Assembly: GCA_024636215.1 (NCBI GenBank)
Contig: JAGXHL010000042.1
Coordinates: 1-51,813 of the forward strand
Length of the DNA: 51,813 nt
Origin: Deltaproteobacteria bacterium
Lineage (GTDB): Bacteria; Desulfobacterota; Desulfuromonadia; Desulfuromonadales; BM103
Reading direction: 5' to 3'
A program made the position numbers and the translations under genes. Shown here piece by piece: positions 34,925-43,460 of this stretch (position 1 is its first letter; each line of letters starts with the position of its first letter). The notes under the pieces were generated by a model. The model made no database searches, was not told the origin of the DNA, and worked only from the letters and a program-made list of their open reading frames with translations.

Positions 34925-35009
34925 GACAGTTCTTTCAGAGGCTGTTTGTTGATTTGAATCAGTAGTGTAATGGGTATTCGGCTTGACAGGCAAAGCTAAA
35001 AACCTAATT

Positions 35010-35112
35010 GAACGCAGATAAATGCGGATGCACACTGATGATAAAACGAACTATAAGCTTTTTTGTTTATGTTTTTGATTCTATGCGTACTGATCAGAAT
35101 TTATCTGCGTTC
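35010..35112. repeat. Long-range perfect inverted repeat in the topA-trmFO gap
   Basis: GAACGCAGATAAAT at 35010-35023 is the exact inverse of ATTTATCTGCGTTC at 35099-35112, giving 14-bp arms around a 75-bp A/T-rich loop. Together with the topA terminator at 35181-35208 this occupies the 309-bp gap between topA and trmFO. No gene is seen in the gap. Confidence 0.6.
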
Positions 35113-35180
35113 GATAAATGTTTGCTTTAAACGTAAACGGATGAGGGGTACTTTTATATGACTCGCGCCTTCAAAAACAG

Positions 35181-35208
35181 AAAAGGCCGAGCAATCAGCC
35201 CGGCCTTA
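35181..35208 (-). terminator. topA terminator
   Basis: The minus strand reads AAGGCCGGGC, TGATT, GCTCGGCCTTTTC followed by a T-run. The stem is 8-9 bp with one mismatch. It lies 26 bp after the topA stop. Confidence 0.75.
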
Positions 35209-35233
35209 TCCTGTCTGCCTGTCAAACTTACCG

Positions 35234-37660
35234 TCAGGTGTCTTTTTTGGCCGCATTCTTCACCGCCGGTTTCCTGGCTGTTGTCTTTTTCGGCGCTGTC
35301 TTCTTCGGCGCTGTCTTTTTTGCGGGGGCCTTCTTGGTCGATTTCTTGGCCGGAGCTTTTTCCGTGGCCGGTTTTGCCTCCGGTTCGATCAAGGTGACCT
35401 GGTAATCGCATTCCTCTTGAGGGCACTTGCGCACTGTGCCAAAACGTTTGGTGGTTTTCTCAACAGTCAGAGGGAAGTCACATTTCGGACAAGGCTCTTC
35501 AAACGGCTGATCCCAGAGGGCATATTTGCACTTCGGGTAGCGGTTGCAGGAATAGAAGATTTTGCCGTAGCGACTCTTCTTTTCCATGATCTCGCCCTCT
35601 TTGCAGGAAGGGCAGTCGATGTCGAGCGATTTTGGTTTTACCAGCGGTTGGTTGTTCTTGCAATCCGGGTAGCCTGAACAGGCCAGGTATTTGCCGTAGC
35701 GTCCTTCCTTGAACTGCATCGGCTTGTCGCATTTTTCACATTTTTCGTCAGAAAAAACGACCTCTGCATTGCGCTCACCGTTGACCGGACGGGTGTACTT
35801 GCATTCAGGGTAGCCGTCACAGGCAATAAAGTAGCCGTTACGGCCGTATTTTTTGGTGAGTTGCTGACCGCAATCGGGACATTTCTCATCGAGAGGCTCA
35901 CCGACAAAGCGAACCTCTTTGACCACTTCGACCTCATTTTTAAAAGGCACCCAGAAGTCTTTCAGAAAGGATTTCCACTCGACTTTGCCTAGTGAGATGG
36001 CATCAAGGTCATCTTCCAGGTTGGCTGTGAACTGGTAATCAACATATTTTTCGAAACACTGCAGCAGAAAGCGAATGACTTCTCGACCGAGGTCTTGCGG
36101 ATGGAAGGCTCGTTTGATGAGTTGCACGTAGTTACGCTCCACCAGGGTATTCATGGTGGCGGCGTAAGTTGAGGGCCGGCCGATGCCATTCTCTTCGAGA
36201 ATTTTTACCAGCGAAGCTTCCGTATAACGAGGTGGCGGTTGGGTGGTGTGCTGTTCGCCCCGCAGTTCCTCAAAGTTGAGCGCTTCTTTTTCGTCCAGAC
36301 TGGGCAGAAGACCTTCAACCTCTTCGCTCTCGGTATCCTTGCCTTCAATATAGACTTTCATGAAGCCCGGGAAGCGGACCACCTGTCCTGAAGAACGGAA
36401 CAGGAACTTTTCACCGGCAAGCATATCGATGGTGGTCGCATCGAGCAGGGCATCCGCCATCTGGGCGGCAATCGTGCGCTCCCAGATCAGCTTGTAGAGC
36501 CGCAGTTCATCGCCATCCAGAAAAATTTTGAGGGTCTCCGGGTGGCGAGTCAGACTGGTGGGGCGGATCGCTTCGTGAGCCTCCTGGGCGTTTTTGGCTT
36601 TACTCTTATAGACGCGAGGTTTGGCGGGGATATAGTCTTTGCCGAAGCGTTCCCCGATCACCTGGCGCGCTTCTTCAATGGCGACATTGGACAGGGTGAC
36701 CGAGTCGGTCCGCATATAGGTGATCAAACCGGCCGGGCCATCGCCGGTGTCCACACCTTCGTAGAGTTTCTGCGCCAGCGACATAGTCTTGCGCGCAGAG
36801 AAACCGAGCTTGCGATTGGCTTCCTGCTGCAGGGTGCTGGTGGTAAAGGGTGCTGCCGGGCGGCGCTTCTTTTCCGTGCGACTGACTGCTGAGACCTGTA
36901 CCGGAAGCGGTCTGATCTCCTCGACCAGGGCCTCCGCCGCTGCCTGGTCGGCAATTATCTGGTGGGCACTTGACTCAAGGTTTTTGGCGCTGGAGGCGAC
37001 CTTCTCGCCATCAATGGCGTGCAGGCGCGCTGAAAAAGAGGTCTTCTCAGCGTTAGCCATAGTGGCCTCGATGGTCCAGTAATCCCTGGCTTTGAAGGCT
37101 TCTATCTCTTCTTCACGCTCGCAGATCAGACGCAGGGCGACCGATTGAACCCGGCCGGCCGAGCGACTGCCCGGGATCTTGCGCCAGAGGACCGGGGAAA
37201 GGTTGAAACCTACCAGGTAATCAAGGATGCGTCGAGCCTGCTGGGCATCGACCATTTCTGTTGAAATCTGCCGTGGGTTGGCCATCGCTTCATTGACAGC
37301 ATCCTTGGTAATTTCATGAAAAACCACCCGGCTGACACGGGGCGAATCACCTTGCTCGTCAACGCCGAGGGCTTCCAGAAGATGCCAGGCGATGGCTTCC
37401 CCTTCGCGGTCGGGGTCTGTTGCGAGGACCAGATTGTCAGCTTTCTTAAGCGCCTGCTTTAAAAGCGCCAGCTGTTTCTTGGCCTTGGCCGATACGACAT
37501 ATTTGGGGAGAAAACCGTTGTCGACATCAACGGATCCGTCTTTGCTGGGAAGATCTCTAACGTGCCCGTAGGAAGCCAGAACCTGGTAACCTTTGCCGAG
37601 AAATTTCTCGATGGTTTTGGCTTTGGCCGGAGACTCAACGATAACCAGTGAATTTGTCAT
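35234..37660 (-). CDS. topA: DNA topoisomerase I
   Basis: An 808-residue type IA topoisomerase that relaxes negative supercoils. The TOPRIM domain starts VIVESPAKAKTIEKFLG and includes the acidic DPDREGEAIAWHL. The active-site tyrosine is in LITYMRTDSV. Four C-terminal zinc-ribbon units follow (CPDCGQQL to CDGYPEC; CEKCDKPM to CSGYPDC; CPSCKEGE to CNRYPKC; CPKCDFPL to CPQEEC). A Lys/Ala/Pro-rich basic tail of about 45 residues (KKAPAKKTAPKKTAPKKT) probably helps DNA binding. The gene follows smg with its own terminator between them. Confidence 0.97.
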   Translation of the reverse strand: MTNSLVIVESPAKAKTIEKFLGKGYQVLASYGHVRDLPSKDGSVDVDNGFLPKYVVSAKAKKQLALLKQALKKADNLVLATDPDREGEAIAWHLLEALGVDEQGDSPRVSRVVFHEITKDAVNEAMANPRQISTEMVDAQQARRILDYLVGFNLSPVLWRKIPGSRSAGRVQSVALRLICEREEEIEAFKARDYWTIEATMANAEKTSFSARLHAIDGEKVASSAKNLESSAHQIIADQAAAEALVEEIRPLPVQVSAVSRTEKKRRPAAPFTTSTLQQEANRKLGFSARKTMSLAQKLYEGVDTGDGPAGLITYMRTDSVTLSNVAIEEARQVIGERFGKDYIPAKPRVYKSKAKNAQEAHEAIRPTSLTRHPETLKIFLDGDELRLYKLIWERTIAAQMADALLDATTIDMLAGEKFLFRSSGQVVRFPGFMKVYIEGKDTESEEVEGLLPSLDEKEALNFEELRGEQHTTQPPPRYTEASLVKILEENGIGRPSTYAATMNTLVERNYVQLIKRAFHPQDLGREVIRFLLQCFEKYVDYQFTANLEDDLDAISLGKVEWKSFLKDFWVPFKNEVEVVKEVRFVGEPLDEKCPDCGQQLTKKYGRNGYFIACDGYPECKYTRPVNGERNAEVVFSDEKCEKCDKPMQFKEGRYGKYLACSGYPDCKNNQPLVKPKSLDIDCPSCKEGEIMEKKSRYGKIFYSCNRYPKCKYALWDQPFEEPCPKCDFPLTVEKTTKRFGTVRKCPQEECDYQVTLIEPEAKPATEKAPAKKSTKKAPAKKTAPKKTAPKKTTARKPAVKNAAKKDT

Positions 37661-37690
37661 AATATCCAGTCAAATCTTCTCTTGGAAATG

Positions 37691-37719
37691 AAAAAGGCCG
37701 CAGGAGGTCCCGCAGCCTG
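37691..37719 (-). terminator. smg terminator before topA
   Basis: On the minus strand GGCTGCGGGA-CC-TCCTGCGGCC is followed by TTTTTC. Some pairs are G-U. It lies between the smg stop and the topA start, so topA probably has its own promoter or relies on partial readthrough. Confidence 0.6.
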
Positions 37720-37726
37720 TCGCTTG

Positions 37727-38200
37727 TCAGTTCAGGAGGCGTTGCCAGTCGTCTTCGAGCAGGCAGTCGAACTCTCGACGCCATTCGTTCTGCGAGTTGG
37801 CAAACATGGCCAGCACTGTGATGGTCTTGATTTCCTTCAGAGTGACCTCGTCCTCAGCCATCAGCAACGCCTTGTCGATCACTTCTTCCTGCACCTCATC
37901 ATCCAGAATTCCCATGGTTCTCAAGCGGGTTAAAAAGCCACGCGCTTCTGGAGACAGGGCCCGATTCTCTTCTGTGGTGAAGACCCGGTGACTGAGTGAT
38001 GGCACGTTTAACGAGGTCTCGCTGCCAGCCGGGGCAGATAAAGCCTGACTTTCCATCCAGCAGAAAGCAGCATCAATCTCTTCAGCCTCAAAGCCTACGG
38101 ATAACAGCTCCTCGACGATATCGTTCTCTGTCACCAGGTCTCGATCATCGAGAAAATATTGAGCGATGAAACTTACGATTGCCAGGACTCGTTCTCTCAA
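37727..38200 (-). CDS. smg: Smg family protein (DUF494)
   Basis: A 157-residue acidic helical protein of the Smg/DUF494 family, commonly encoded between dprA and topA. Typical segments are VLAIVSFIAQYFLDD at the start and GILDDEVQEEVIDKALLM with TLKEIKTITVLAMF in the C-terminal half. The start is TTG 38200 with GGAGACTCC just upstream. It follows dprA by 27 bp. Molecular function is not established in the family. Confidence 0.85.
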   Translation of the reverse strand: MRERVLAIVSFIAQYFLDDRDLVTENDIVEELLSVGFEAEEIDAAFCWMESQALSAPAGSETSLNVPSLSHRVFTTEENRALSPEARGFLTRLRTMGILDDEVQEEVIDKALLMAEDEVTLKEIKTITVLAMFANSQNEWRREFDCLLEDDWQRLLN

Positions 38201-38227
38201 GGAGTCTCCGTTGTACTTTTAAAGGTT

Positions 38228-39322
38228 TCAGCGTGCCTGGCGACCCCGTATGTAACGACCGCCTGGCAGCTTTTCCGCGTAATCCTGTAGTTCCAGCTGC
38301 AGTAAAATAGCCGAAAGCTCCATAGGTGTCAACCCACTTTCCCCGACAAGTTCATCGCTGTGACGCGGGGTTAGATCGAGTTTGCAGAGTACATTGCGGG
38401 CGGAGTCGGAAAGGTTGTAATCGGTCTTTTCGCAGCTGACAGGGCGTTCTCTGCCAGCCTTTGCCAGGCCGAGGACTTCGAGAACCTCTGCCGCGTCTGT
38501 GATCGGCTGCGCGCCTTGCTTGATGAGGAGGTTCGGCCCATAACTGGTTTTCCGATCGATGCCGCCGGGGACGGCCATGACGTCTCGACCCTGATCGAGG
38601 GCGAATTCGGCAGTAATCAGTGAGCCGCTGTTGCAGGACGCTTCCACGACCAGGGTTGCGCTGCTTAAACCACTTATGATGCGGTTGCGGCCGGGGAAAT
38701 GTCCTGGCAAAGGGTCTGTCCCGGGCGCATACTCAGAGAGCAGCAGACCCTTTTCAATGATCTCCTCATAGAGACTGCGGTTCTCGGCGGGGTAAACACG
38801 GTCGATACCACAGCCGAGAACGGCGACGGTTCTGCCTCCGCCATTGAGAGCGCCGCGATGCGCCGCTGCGTCGATGCCGCGCGCAAGTCCGCTGCTGATG
38901 GCAACACCGGCTTCGGCCAGCTGTTTTGCCAGCTGTTCTGTGAAAACTCGCCCGACATTAGTCGGATAGCGCGCACCGACTATGGCAAGATGCGGCATCT
39001 CGGATAAATGGCCACAGCCATAGAGCAGGGCTGGAGGGTCCGGGATCTGGCGGAGTTGTTGCGGGTAGTCTGCATCCCAGAGCGTGATAAGCCAGCCGTT
39101 CATTTGGCTCAGGCTTTGCCAGGCCTTTTGTACGGTCGGTGCTTCCGTTTCCGGCACCATGCCTGCCAGGCCGTGTCGCAGCCCGGGCAGCTTCGGCCAG
39201 CCGGTGCTGGCAGCGGCAAGCGCGTTTTGAGGTGTATCGAAATGTTTTATCAGGGAGATCAGGCCGACTCGCCCAAGGTTGGGAGTGAGCTGCAGCCGCA
39301 GCCAGGGCAGCAGTTGTTCCAT
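38228..39322 (-). CDS. dprA: DNA-processing protein DprA
   Basis: A 364-residue protein that loads RecA on incoming single-stranded DNA during transformation. It has an N-terminal SAM-like region (LPWLRLQLTPNLGRVGLISL). The Rossmann-type core carries VGARYPTNVG, SSGLARGIDAAAHRGAL, VLGCGIDRVYPAENR, FPGRNRIISGLS and VVEASCNSGSLITAEFAL, followed by a C-terminal winged helix. ATG 39322 has GGAGGG upstream. It heads the dprA-smg-topA-trmFO block; no other competence gene is in the window. Confidence 0.95.
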   Translation of the reverse strand: MEQLLPWLRLQLTPNLGRVGLISLIKHFDTPQNALAAASTGWPKLPGLRHGLAGMVPETEAPTVQKAWQSLSQMNGWLITLWDADYPQQLRQIPDPPALLYGCGHLSEMPHLAIVGARYPTNVGRVFTEQLAKQLAEAGVAISSGLARGIDAAAHRGALNGGGRTVAVLGCGIDRVYPAENRSLYEEIIEKGLLLSEYAPGTDPLPGHFPGRNRIISGLSSATLVVEASCNSGSLITAEFALDQGRDVMAVPGGIDRKTSYGPNLLIKQGAQPITDAAEVLEVLGLAKAGRERPVSCEKTDYNLSDSARNVLCKLDLTPRHSDELVGESGLTPMELSAILLQLELQDYAEKLPGGRYIRGRQAR

Positions 39323-39462
39323 CGGGGCCCTCCAGTAAGCTCATGACAAGTGTCGCATTGAATAAAGTGACCAATTAGGTCGAACAAAGTCTAAAGATAA
39401 AAGTATTCTGCTGGTATTGCAATAGGCGGCGAAGAAAAACAGGCAAGCAGGGCTTTAAGGAA

Positions 39463-39496
39463 AAAAGGATGGGCCCTTTGCATGGCCCATCCTTTT
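39463..39496 (-). terminator. Strong terminator after the cpoB-LysM pair
   Basis: AAAAGGATGGGCC (39463-39475) and GGCCCATCCTTTT (39484-39496) make a perfect 13-bp stem with an 8-nt loop. T-runs are available on both strands. It lies 38 bp beyond the LysM gene stop and separates that unit from dprA. Confidence 0.88.
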
Positions 39497-39533
39497 AAAA
39501 TTGCTTCTTATCCAGGCAAAGCGTCGCCCGAAA

Positions 39534-40565
39534 TTACCTGGTTCTGGTTCTGACCTGGTCGCCTCGATAGATCGGCAGGTTGTTGGTGCGGGTAATCAGA
39601 GCCTCGGCAAAGCCACGGCGAACTTCGAGAACAATTGCGTCTCCCAGGTTGATGTCAGGCAGTACCAGGTGCTTGTCCTTGTCCACCCGCTCGCTCGGTG
39701 CACGTTTACGATAAAGGTCCAGTTCGTGGCCAACTTGCAGTCCCTCTTCTGTGCCGATGTCGATGAGGATGACTTCCCACTGGCCCATGGCCAGTTTGCC
39801 AATATCATCAGAGAGAACGTAGCCTTCAATAATCGTGTCTGCAATGAGACGGGGGATGCGGTCGGGAACCGGCGTATAAGGGCGTAGTTTGGAGCCACGC
39901 TTGATCTCACGAGTGGCCGTGATAATTTCGGCAACCGCAACCGATGGGGTCACCTCTTTGATTTCCAGGGTGCCGAGCTGGATGGTCTGAAAGCCGATGG
40001 CGGCTTTCTCGCGTTGATGGCCGAATTTATCCTCGGCCATGGGATGGAAAACTTTTGGCCCCATGGTGATCAATTCAAAGACATCACCAGGTCTGGTGGC
40101 AGCAAGATCAGCCATTTCGAGAAAAACCTTGTCGCCGACGGTGACCATGACACGATTGTCGACTGTATCCACAAGGGTGCCGAGGGATTCCTCTTCCTCT
40201 GCACTGATGTAACTCTTGGCTCCACCATAGGTCGAAATCAACAGGATTTCGTCCGGGGTGACAACCGCCGCACCAATGTCGCTGGTTCCTCCCTCGCCGG
40301 CTCCAGTGACCGGTATAATCTCGATGCGGCCATCGTAGATACGGAGTTTTTGCCCCGGGTAAATCAGGTGGGGGTTGCCGACGTCAGGATTGTTGGACCA
40401 CAGATTTGGCCAGTAATGGGGGTCTTTGATAAAGCGTTGGGAAATGTCCCACAAGGTGTCACCCTGCTTGACCGTGTAGATGATCGGTTCTTCCTTGGCC
40501 AAGGTTATCCCCGGCAGGATCATAAGCAGTAAGCAGGTTGTCAGAACAATACGTCTGAGATTCAT
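39534..40565 (-). CDS. LysM-domain cell-envelope protein
   Basis: A 343-residue exported protein. A signal peptide (LRRIVLTTCLLLMILPGITL) is followed by a LysM peptidoglycan-binding domain at residues 25-75 (YTVKQGDTLWDISQRFIKDP, NPHLIYPGQKLRI). The remaining ~265 residues are beta-rich and have no recognised domain. ATG 40565 has AGGGGGAAAC upstream; an in-frame start 21 bp earlier lacks this. It follows cpoB, 27 bp away, so both are likely made together for envelope maintenance. Confidence 0.85.
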   Translation of the reverse strand: MNLRRIVLTTCLLLMILPGITLAKEEPIIYTVKQGDTLWDISQRFIKDPHYWPNLWSNNPDVGNPHLIYPGQKLRIYDGRIEIIPVTGAGEGGTSDIGAAVVTPDEILLISTYGGAKSYISAEEEESLGTLVDTVDNRVMVTVGDKVFLEMADLAATRPGDVFELITMGPKVFHPMAEDKFGHQREKAAIGFQTIQLGTLEIKEVTPSVAVAEIITATREIKRGSKLRPYTPVPDRIPRLIADTIIEGYVLSDDIGKLAMGQWEVILIDIGTEEGLQVGHELDLYRKRAPSERVDKDKHLVLPDINLGDAIVLEVRRGFAEALITRTNNLPIYRGDQVRTRTR

Positions 40566-40592
40566 GTTTCCCCCTGATAGTGGCAAACGTTT

Positions 40593-41276
40593 TTAAGGTA
40601 TCGTCAGCTTCTGGGCCTTCTGGGCGGCTGTGCTCTTCGGATATTGCCGGTCCAGAGTTTCAACGGCCTGGCGGGCTTCATCCGTGGCCCCCAGTTGTAA
40701 CTTTGCAATCGCGATTTTCAAGAGGGCGTCCGGATTTTTCGGGGCATTTTGATAGTCGTTGAGAACACGCTCGAATTCCTGAATCGCCAACGGATACTGT
40801 TGCTGGTTGAAGTAGCAGTCGCCCAGCCAGAACTGGGCATTGCTGGCATAGCTGTTGTTGGGGTAATGTTGCAGGAAGGTTTCAAAGCCGCGGATTGCTG
40901 CCTGGTAGCGGCCGGATGCATAATCACCAAAGGCCTGCAGGTAGACTTCTGTCGGTGAGCCATCGCCCTGAAGCTGAGTTGAAGGCACCCCCGCGGGTTG
41001 AGTCCCCCGGGAGGACAGGTAGCCACCCTGGACAGTTTGTGGCGCCGGATCCAGCTGTCTGAGTTGTTCAGCCTGGCTCTGCAGTTGACTTTCCATCGCG
41101 TTGACCTTGCGCGACAAATTCTCTATCGTCTGTTCCTGACTGTTTAGCGTGGCGTTGATTCGGCGCATCTCGAGAGTCAGGTTGCCGGAGGCTGGCAGGT
41201 TTGCCGGCGGCGCGCAGGCAGCGAGCAGGGCGGTGACCGCCGTCAATGTGAAAATTCTGTAAACAAGGGTTGTCAT
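40593..41276 (-). CDS. cpoB: CpoB/YbgF-type Tol-Pal coordinator lipoprotein
   Basis: A periplasmic lipoprotein of about 227 residues. The signal peptide ends at a lipobox (ALLAAC). A coiled-coil stretch (RRINATLNSQEQTIENLSRK) is followed by three TPR units (YLQAFGDYASGRYQAAIRGF, AQFWLGDCYFNQQQYPLAIQ, LLKIAIAKLQLGATDEARQA), the layout of CpoB, which links peptidoglycan synthesis with outer-membrane constriction. The start is ATG 41276 or GTG 41312; neither has a strong ribosome site. tol and pal genes are not adjacent, unlike in most genomes. Confidence 0.82.
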   Translation of the reverse strand: MTTLVYRIFTLTAVTALLAACAPPANLPASGNLTLEMRRINATLNSQEQTIENLSRKVNAMESQLQSQAEQLRQLDPAPQTVQGGYLSSRGTQPAGVPSTQLQGDGSPTEVYLQAFGDYASGRYQAAIRGFETFLQHYPNNSYASNAQFWLGDCYFNQQQYPLAIQEFERVLNDYQNAPKNPDALLKIAIAKLQLGATDEARQAVETLDRQYPKSTAAQKAQKLTIP

Positions 41277-41416
41277 AGCATTTACTGTTGTGGTCAGTTT
41301 TCGTATGGGCACGGGTCAGAATTGAAATTTTCTAAAAATTATAGGCTTTTTCAGCCCTTGTCAAGCATCATGGCGGCTGGACTTATTTGTTGCTTTGCAT
41401 GAAACATGCCCCATTA

Positions 41417-41425
41417 TGTTAGAGT
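41417..41425 (+). promoter_or_regulatory. TGTTAGAGT extended -10-like box before the U32 gene
   Basis: TGTTAGAGT lies 32 bp before the TTG start. It shares ATGTTAGAGTGG with the QueG-like upstream region. A small palindrome GCATG-AAA-CATGC lies just upstream at 41397-41409 and could be an operator. No clear -35 box. Confidence 0.3.
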
Positions 41426-41456
41426 GGTCGGTGATCAATATCCTCTGGAGGCCCTT

Positions 41457-42665
41457 TTGACTGTACCTGAACTCCTGGCTCCGGCCGGAAACCTGGAAAA
41501 ATTGCAAACGGCTCTGCGTTTTGGCGCTGATGCGGTTTACTGTGGCATTGAACAATTCAGTTTACGTTCCCTCGCCGGGAACCTGACTTTACCGGAACTC
41601 TCGCAAGGATGCGAACTCGCGCACTCCCTTGGCAAGCGAGTCTACCTGACACTGAACGCTTTTCTGCGTGCCGATGAAGAACTTGCCGCACGTGAGCTTT
41701 TACAAACCTTGCTGCCGATCCCGGTCGATGCTTACATCCTGGCCGATCCCGGCATGCTTCTTATTGTCCGGCAGATTGACCCGGAAAGAGAGGTCCATCT
41801 TTCCACCCAGGCTAATACCACCAACGCCCTGGCGGCGCATTTTTGGCAGTCACAGGGCGTCAAACGGCTGAACCTGGCCAGGGAGTTGAGTTTAAAAGAA
41901 ATCTCTGCTATCGGCGCTTCGGCAGACCTGGAACTCGAAGTCTTTGTTCACGGTGCCATGTGCATGGCCTATTCCGGTCGCTGTCTCCTGTCGGCTGGGA
42001 TGTCCGGGCGCAGTGCCAATAGCGGTAGTTGCAGTCATCCCTGTCGCTGGCAATATTCTCTGCAGGAGGAGATGCGTCCTGGAGAGTATTACCCGATCGA
42101 GGAAGACCAACGCGGTACCTATATTTTTAACAGCCGTGACCTTTGTCTGATCGATCATCTGCCTGAACTGATTGAGGCTGGAGTCGACAGCATGAAGATT
42201 GAAGGCCGTATGAAGAGTCTTTACTATGTGGCAGCAGTGACCCGCGTCTATCGGGCGGCATTGGATGCCTGGCGTGATGATCCGGGCCATTACCGGAGCA
42301 ACCCTCAATGGCGCAGGGAACTCGAGGCTGTCAGTCATCGCCCTTACGGAACCGGTTTTCTCTTTGCTCAGGATGATGCTTTCGTGAATACGGCAGACAG
42401 TCATTATCTGCGGGATTGTGATTTCGTCGGTCTGGTTAAGGAGCAGACTGAGTCGGGAGCATGGCTGGTGGAAGGGCGCAATCGTTTTCAGGCCGGAGAC
42501 CGAATTGAATTGATCGGTCCGCAGATGCGCCAGTCGGAAATGGTCTTTACTGAAGCGACCAATACAGCTGGTGAGGTTCTTACCAGGGTCCAGCCGAACG
42601 CTCTGGTGCGCATGGTTCTTCCTGAAGGGACCCGGCCGGGCGATTTTCTGCGCCGCTGGCGTTAA
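41457..42665 (+). CDS. Peptidase U32 family protein (TrhP/RlhA-like)
   Basis: A 402-residue protein of the U32 family. Its members are now linked to prephenate-dependent hydroxylation of tRNA or 23S rRNA uridine/cytidine rather than proteolysis. The N-terminus is PELLAPAGNLEKLQTALRFG. The U32 signature is EVFVHGAMCMAYSGRCLLS, and two further cysteines in GSCSHPC complete a likely metal or Fe-S site. IKIEGR-like SMKIEGRMKSLYYVA follows. TTG 41457 is preferred because GGAGG lies 5-6 nt upstream; an ATG at 41406 would add 17 atypical residues. It converges with the PPP phosphatase 5 bp away. Confidence 0.85.
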   Translation: MTVPELLAPAGNLEKLQTALRFGADAVYCGIEQFSLRSLAGNLTLPELSQGCELAHSLGKRVYLTLNAFLRADEELAARELLQTLLPIPVDAYILADPGMLLIVRQIDPEREVHLSTQANTTNALAAHFWQSQGVKRLNLARELSLKEISAIGASADLELEVFVHGAMCMAYSGRCLLSAGMSGRSANSGSCSHPCRWQYSLQEEMRPGEYYPIEEDQRGTYIFNSRDLCLIDHLPELIEAGVDSMKIEGRMKSLYYVAAVTRVYRAALDAWRDDPGHYRSNPQWRRELEAVSHRPYGTGFLFAQDDAFVNTADSHYLRDCDFVGLVKEQTESGAWLVEGRNRFQAGDRIELIGPQMRQSEMVFTEATNTAGEVLTRVQPNALVRMVLPEGTRPGDFLRRWR

Positions 42666-42670
42666 ATGTT

Positions 42671-43318
42671 TCAGACTTGCCAGATTTGCCTGCTGAATAC
42701 ATCGCAAGCGGTGAGTTGCCGGCCGTAGACGCAACCGGTATCAAGGGCCAGCCGGGTTTTTGTTATTAAAGGCTCCTGACGTGGTGTGTGGCCATAGACT
42801 ACCGTCTTGCCCCAGTCGTAGTCGGAATTGATGAATTCATCACGAATCCAGAGCAGGTCGCCGACGTCCTGATTCGCCAGTGAAACACCGGGTCGCAGGC
42901 CGGCATGGACGAAAATGTGCTGTTCCGTTTCATAAATATTACGCAGTGTGCGGAGGAAGCTTCGGTGGGCCTCCGGGATTGGCCAGTTGCCAGCCTGTTT
43001 ATAGCTGGTCAAAGTATGAGTACCACCGTTGAGGAGAAAAGTTGTTGGATCGCACTTTTCAAGATAGTCGCTAAACATCTGCTCATGGTTGCCGCGTAAA
43101 AACACCGTTGCCGGAAAGTTTTTGTTAAAAGCGAGCAGATAATCGATTACACACGAACTGGCTGGCCCTCGATCGACGTAATCTCCCAGGAAGACAACCT
43201 GATCAGCAAGGCTCGGGTTGACCTGATTCATCAGCGCTTTAAGTTGATCCAGACACCCATGAATGTCGCCGACTGCAATCAGGCGCTCTGGTGATTGAGT
43301 TTTGTGACATATCATCAT
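42671..43318 (-). CDS. PPP-family protein phosphatase
   Basis: A 215-residue metallophosphoesterase of the PPP (lambda/PrpA-like) type. Motifs are GDIHG (17-21), GDYVDRG (45-51) and RGNHE (75-79), with later metal histidines in FVHAGL and VYGHTP. It may dephosphorylate Ser/Thr or other phosphoproteins; the substrate is unknown. It shares a divergent gap with the lipid kinase, and the gap carries a duplicated 18-bp motif. Confidence 0.88.
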   Translation of the reverse strand: MMICHKTQSPERLIAVGDIHGCLDQLKALMNQVNPSLADQVVFLGDYVDRGPASSCVIDYLLAFNKNFPATVFLRGNHEQMFSDYLEKCDPTTFLLNGGTHTLTSYKQAGNWPIPEAHRSFLRTLRNIYETEQHIFVHAGLRPGVSLANQDVGDLLWIRDEFINSDYDWGKTVVYGHTPRQEPLITKTRLALDTGCVYGRQLTACDVFSRQIWQV

Positions 43319-43345
43319 TCTTTTATTCTACTCCTTCCCGCTAGC

Positions 43346-43382
43346 TTGTGAAGGACGTAAAAACTGTGAAGGACGTAAAAAC
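43346..43382 (+). repeat. Duplicated 18-bp motif in a divergent promoter region
   Basis: TGTGAAGGACGTAAAAAC occurs twice in tandem (43347-43364 and 43365-43382). The 16-mer TTGTGAAGGACGTAAA is also at 27795-27810. It lies between the divergent phosphatase and lipid kinase genes. Confidence 0.55.
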
Positions 43383-43460
43383 TTGTTCGTTCCAGCTAAG
43401 GCCTGCATAATATGGCGACAGACACAATTACAGCCTACACTTGAATCTTGAGTTGAACAG

